From Chloroflexi bacterium OHK40 (GTDB lineage Bacteria; Chloroflexota; Chloroflexia; Chloroflexales; Chloroflexaceae), in assembly GCA_004367505.1 (NCBI GenBank), contig SFCB01000276.1, positions 1 through 35,425 on the forward strand: a stretch of 35,425 nucleotides of DNA, given 5' to 3'. Numbering within the stretch: the stretch's first letter is position 1; each line of letters starts with the position of its first letter. Position numbers and translations under genes: made by a program. Below the pieces are notes generated by a model that saw only the letters and a program-made list of their open reading frames with translations, searched no databases and was not told the origin of the DNA. Of this stretch, positions 32,676 to 35,425 are shown in pieces.

Positions 32676-35360
32676 ATGCCCTGGCAGCGTCTGCTAGCCA
32701 CTACCCTCAACATGCAGCCCGGCGAGGGGCGGATGGTGGCGCTGCTGCTCCTGCACTCCTTCTGCCTTGGGGTGCCACTCACCTTTACCGAGGCGGTGGC
32801 TAACTCGCTTTTTGTCGTCACCTTCGGCGCGGCGGCGATGCCGCTGGTCTATATCGGCTTTGCCATCGTCAGCACGCTGGTGGGCCTGGCCTACGGGCAG
32901 CTTGAGGCCCGGCTCCCCTTCGGTGTGCTCCTGGGCGCCAACCTCACGGTCATGGCACTGTCGCTGGTAGCGCTGCGGCTGGGCCTCGCGGTGCCGGGAC
33001 AGCCTGTCGTGGTGGCGGCCCTGGCGATCTGGGGTGAGGTGCTCTGGGTGCTCGCCGGTCTGGCGTTCGGCGCGCTGCTCGGGCGGCTCTTCACCATTCG
33101 CCAGGGCAAGCGCCTCTTCGGTCTGGTGGGATCGGGCGAGGTGCTCGCCGGGATCCTCGGTGGCCTGCTGGTGCCGCTGGCCGTCTCGCTCGTCGGCACC
33201 GCCAACCTGCTGCTCCTGGCGGCGGGCGGCTTCGGCGTCGCCTTGCTGGTGCTCCGGGCCGTGCTCCGTGAGGCGCCCCCGGCCACGCCTGGTGCGGCGC
33301 CGGTCGAGGCCCCGGTGGCCACGAGCGAGCTCCTGCGTAGCCGCTATGTGGGCCTGATGGTCGCCTTCGCGGCGCTGTCGCTCTGCGCCTACTTCTTCCT
33401 CGACAATCTCTTCTACCGCCAGCTCGACGCGGCGCTCACGGGAGAGGATCGCCTCGCAAGTTTCCTTGGTGTCTTCTACGCCGCCGTCGGCGCCCTGACG
33501 CTCCTCGGCAAGGGCCTGCTCAGCGCGCGCCTGTTCCGGCGCTTCGGGATTACCGCCGTGCTCCTCGCTCTCCCGGTGGCCGTGGCCCTCGGTGCCGCCC
33601 TGGTGCTTCTGGCTGCGGCTCTCGGCCTGGGGCCCGCCGTCTTCTGGCTTGTGGCGCTCACCAAGCTGCTGAGCGAGGTGCTCAAGGATGCCGTGGACCA
33701 GCCGGTCTCGTTGATTATGTACCAGCCCCTCGCGCCTGGCCAGCGCATGCGCGCCCAGACGCTGATCGAGAGCGTGGTCGAGCCGCTGGCGGCGGGGGTG
33801 GCCGGCCTGCTCCTGCTGCTCGCCGGGGCCGCCGGGCTGGGCGTGCCGGGCCTCACTCTTGCGCTCTGCGCCATCCTCGGCGTCTGGCTGCTCGTCGGGC
33901 GACGTTTTGGCGCGGCCTATAGCGCCGCCCTCAGCGCGGCCCTGGCCCGTGGCCGGGTCGATGGTGCGTTCTTCGCGCCCCACGATGGCTCGACCCGGGC
34001 GGTCGTGCTACGGGCGCTTGCCAGCCCGCACCCGGCCGAGGCGCTCTACGCGCTCGACCTGCTCGCCCGGGCCGGCGACGATCTGCTCATGCCCCAGCTG
34101 GCGCCGCTGCTCGGCCACCAGGCCCCCGAGCTACGCCGCGCCGCTCTCACCCACCTGGAGCGCCTGCGTCCGCCGGCTGCCCTGGCCCTGGTGCGCGAGC
34201 GCGCCCACGGCGACCCGGACCTCGCGGTGCGAGAGGTGGCGCTGCGGGCGATGGCCGCCATCGCCGAGGGGGACGTGTTCGAGGAGTTGGCCGCGCTCCT
34301 GGACGACCCGAGCCCGGCGGTGGCGCGCGGCGCGATGGTCGGACTGCTGCGCGCGGGCGGGATCGAGGGCGTGCTCGCGGTAGGCCGGCGGCTGATCGAC
34401 CTCGCCGCCGCGCCTGGCGCTGCCGACCGTGCCCTCGCCGCCGAGGTGCTTGGCGCCGCCGGCATTCGCAACTTCTACCAGCCCCTCTGGCCGCTGCTCC
34501 ACGACCCGGCGGTGGAGGTGCGCCGGGCGGCCTTGCTGGCGGTCGGCCAGATGGCCCACCCACGCCTCTTGCCGCTGGTCGCGCAGGCGCTTGCCAGCGC
34601 CGAGTTGCGGGCTAGCGCCGAGGAGGCGCTGGTGGCCGCCGGTCCTGCGGCCATCGCCGAAGCCCGCGCTCGGATTGCTGCTGGCGATCTGCCACCGGCG
34701 GCGGTAGGGCGCTTGCTGCGGGTCTGCGGGCGGGTGGGTGGCCCCGAGGCCGTGGCCCTGCTCGAAGCGGGCATCGACGCGCCCTCGGGTGAGCGACGCT
34801 CCCAGAGCCTCGCCGCCCTTGTTGCCGCGCGCCACCGCCTCGCTGGCGCTGCCGCCCGGCGCGCCCACACCCAGATCGGGGCCGAGGCCGCCGGCGCGGC
34901 CTGGGCCCTCGCCGCCCGTGCCGACTGCGCTGGTCTGCCTGCGTCCGACCTGCTGGCGCGCGGGTTGGACCACGCGGTGGGCCAGGCCCGCGCCCGTGTG
35001 CTGATGCTTCTGGCCCTGCTCTACGACCTGGAGCGGGTCGAGCGTGCCCGGATCGCGCTGGAACTCGGCGCGCCGGCCCAGCGGGCCTACGCCCTTGAGT
35101 TGCTCGACAGCATGCTCTCCACCGACGTGAAGGCCCGTGTGCTGCCGCTGCTCGACGATCTCGAACCTGCCGAGCGGCTGCGCCTGCTCGCACAGATCGC
35201 CCCCCAACAGCGCCAGGAGCCCCGCCAGCGGCTGCGGGCCCTGGCCGCCGGTGTCGAGGCTGGCCACGATCCCTGGCTGCGCGCATGCGCCTGCTATGGC
35301 CTTGGCGCCGTGCCCGAGCCGGGCGACGGGTGTGACGTATGTTCCTGCAAAGGCTGGTAG
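32676..35360 (+). CDS. MFS/nucleotide-transporter-like membrane protein fused to HEAT repeats
   Basis: 894 residues. The N-terminal 420 carry about twelve membrane helices, with ADP/ATP-carrier-like layout (QPGEGRMVALLLLHSFCLGVPLTFTEAVANSLFV at the start, LLKDAVDQPVSLIMYQPL-like loop near 340). From about 430 to 865 the chain is soluble and built of HEAT-type helix pairs, e.g. LLGHQAPELRRAALTHLERL, DPDLAVREVALRAM and DPAVEVRRAALLAVGQM. Similar transporter-HEAT fusions occur in cyanobacteria and other Chloroflexota, often with a cyclic-nucleotide-binding end, which is missing here. The last 27 residues hold five Cys, unlike the rest. Substrate and role are unknown; the HEAT part may bind a partner that gates transport. 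Confidence 0.75.
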   Translation: MPWQRLLATTLNMQPGEGRMVALLLLHSFCLGVPLTFTEAVANSLFVVTFGAAAMPLVYIGFAIVSTLVGLAYGQLEARLPFGVLLGANLTVMALSLVALRLGLAVPGQPVVVAALAIWGEVLWVLAGLAFGALLGRLFTIRQGKRLFGLVGSGEVLAGILGGLLVPLAVSLVGTANLLLLAAGGFGVALLVLRAVLREAPPATPGAAPVEAPVATSELLRSRYVGLMVAFAALSLCAYFFLDNLFYRQLDAALTGEDRLASFLGVFYAAVGALTLLGKGLLSARLFRRFGITAVLLALPVAVALGAALVLLAAALGLGPAVFWLVALTKLLSEVLKDAVDQPVSLIMYQPLAPGQRMRAQTLIESVVEPLAAGVAGLLLLLAGAAGLGVPGLTLALCAILGVWLLVGRRFGAAYSAALSAALARGRVDGAFFAPHDGSTRAVVLRALASPHPAEALYALDLLARAGDDLLMPQLAPLLGHQAPELRRAALTHLERLRPPAALALVRERAHGDPDLAVREVALRAMAAIAEGDVFEELAALLDDPSPAVARGAMVGLLRAGGIEGVLAVGRRLIDLAAAPGAADRALAAEVLGAAGIRNFYQPLWPLLHDPAVEVRRAALLAVGQMAHPRLLPLVAQALASAELRASAEEALVAAGPAAIAEARARIAAGDLPPAAVGRLLRVCGRVGGPEAVALLEAGIDAPSGERRSQSLAALVAARHRLAGAAARRAHTQIGAEAAGAAWALAARADCAGLPASDLLARGLDHAVGQARARVLMLLALLYDLERVERARIALELGAPAQRAYALELLDSMLSTDVKARVLPLLDDLEPAERLRLLAQIAPQQRQEPRQRLRALAAGVEAGHDPWLRACACYGLGAVPEPGDGCDVCSCKGW

Positions 35361-35398
35361 GATATGGGCAGCTATCGCTGTCTATTGGAGCTACCAGC

Positions 35399-35425
35399 AT
35401 GAGCGGCACGATCAACGAGCAGACG
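35399..35425 (+). CDS. Start of a further gene (partial)
   Basis: ATG at 35399 begins the phrase MSGTINEQT, open to the window end, with GGAG nine bases upstream. It lies 38 bases after the transporter-HEAT stop on the same strand, so it is likely in the same unit. Nine residues do not allow a family call. Confidence 0.35.

Noticed and set aside
32694-33983. 429-codon minus-strand frame over the transporter-HEAT gene
   Set aside because: Glu/Gln/Arg-rich reverse reading of a membrane domain; not a protein-like sequence.

Overview
The window is about 35 kb of GC-rich bacterial chromosome, tightly packed, with genes on both strands and short intergenic gaps. The gene set suggests a member of the Chloroflexota, probably class Chloroflexia: tandem-cyclase/ATPase/TPR proteins, a PMT-type mannosyltransferase-like protein with an extracytoplasmic insert, DUF2330 and DUF4349 envelope proteins, a TrmB-type regulator, and a membrane transporter fused to HEAT repeats. 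This is inferred from family content and style; there is no rRNA or marker placement here. No tRNA, rRNA, CRISPR array, insertion sequence or prophage was seen.

Layout. The left edge holds the 5' part of coaBC (minus), whose promoter region is shared with a secreted clostripain-like (C11) protease (plus, 722-3941) that carries a +1 frameshift. A spacer rich in GC palindromes follows, then a 1371-residue protein with two class III cyclase domains, an AAA ATPase and TPRs (4441-8556). A minus-strand block follows: a GT39-like membrane glycosyltransferase, a P1B-4-type metal ATPase with its TrmB-like regulator (one operon with a good promoter and operator), a second repeat-rich spacer, and a secreted protein with three repeats. 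Next come a DUF2330 protein and a tiny membrane protein (plus), an RluA-type pseudouridine synthase and nicotinate phosphoribosyltransferase (minus), a membrane protein with gyrB and a nucleotidyltransferase (plus), then a single-domain response regulator, a membrane-anchored coiled-coil protein and a DUF4349 lipoprotein (minus). The right end has an SRPBCC protein and a GlsB/YeaQ-type membrane protein (plus), an MFS transporter and a GT4 glycosyltransferase (minus), the transporter-HEAT fusion (plus), and the first codons of one more gene.

How genes work together. Most are single housekeeping or envelope genes, not one pathway. The clear functional unit is the TrmB-like regulator plus metal ATPase, with a 7-bp-arm palindrome at its start point. 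Nicotinate phosphoribosyltransferase has the same layout: a TTGACA/TATAGT promoter followed directly by a palindrome. Several minus-strand genes share TTGAC(A/G) -35 boxes with 17-18 bp spacing, so the housekeeping sigma factor consensus looks conventional. Two glycosyltransferase genes have -10 boxes 6-7 nt before their start codons and look leaderless. I see no convincing new defence or biosynthetic system. The strongest items for follow-up are the cyclase whose split active site matches mammalian soluble adenylyl cyclase, the two promoter/operator pairs, and the frameshifted protease.
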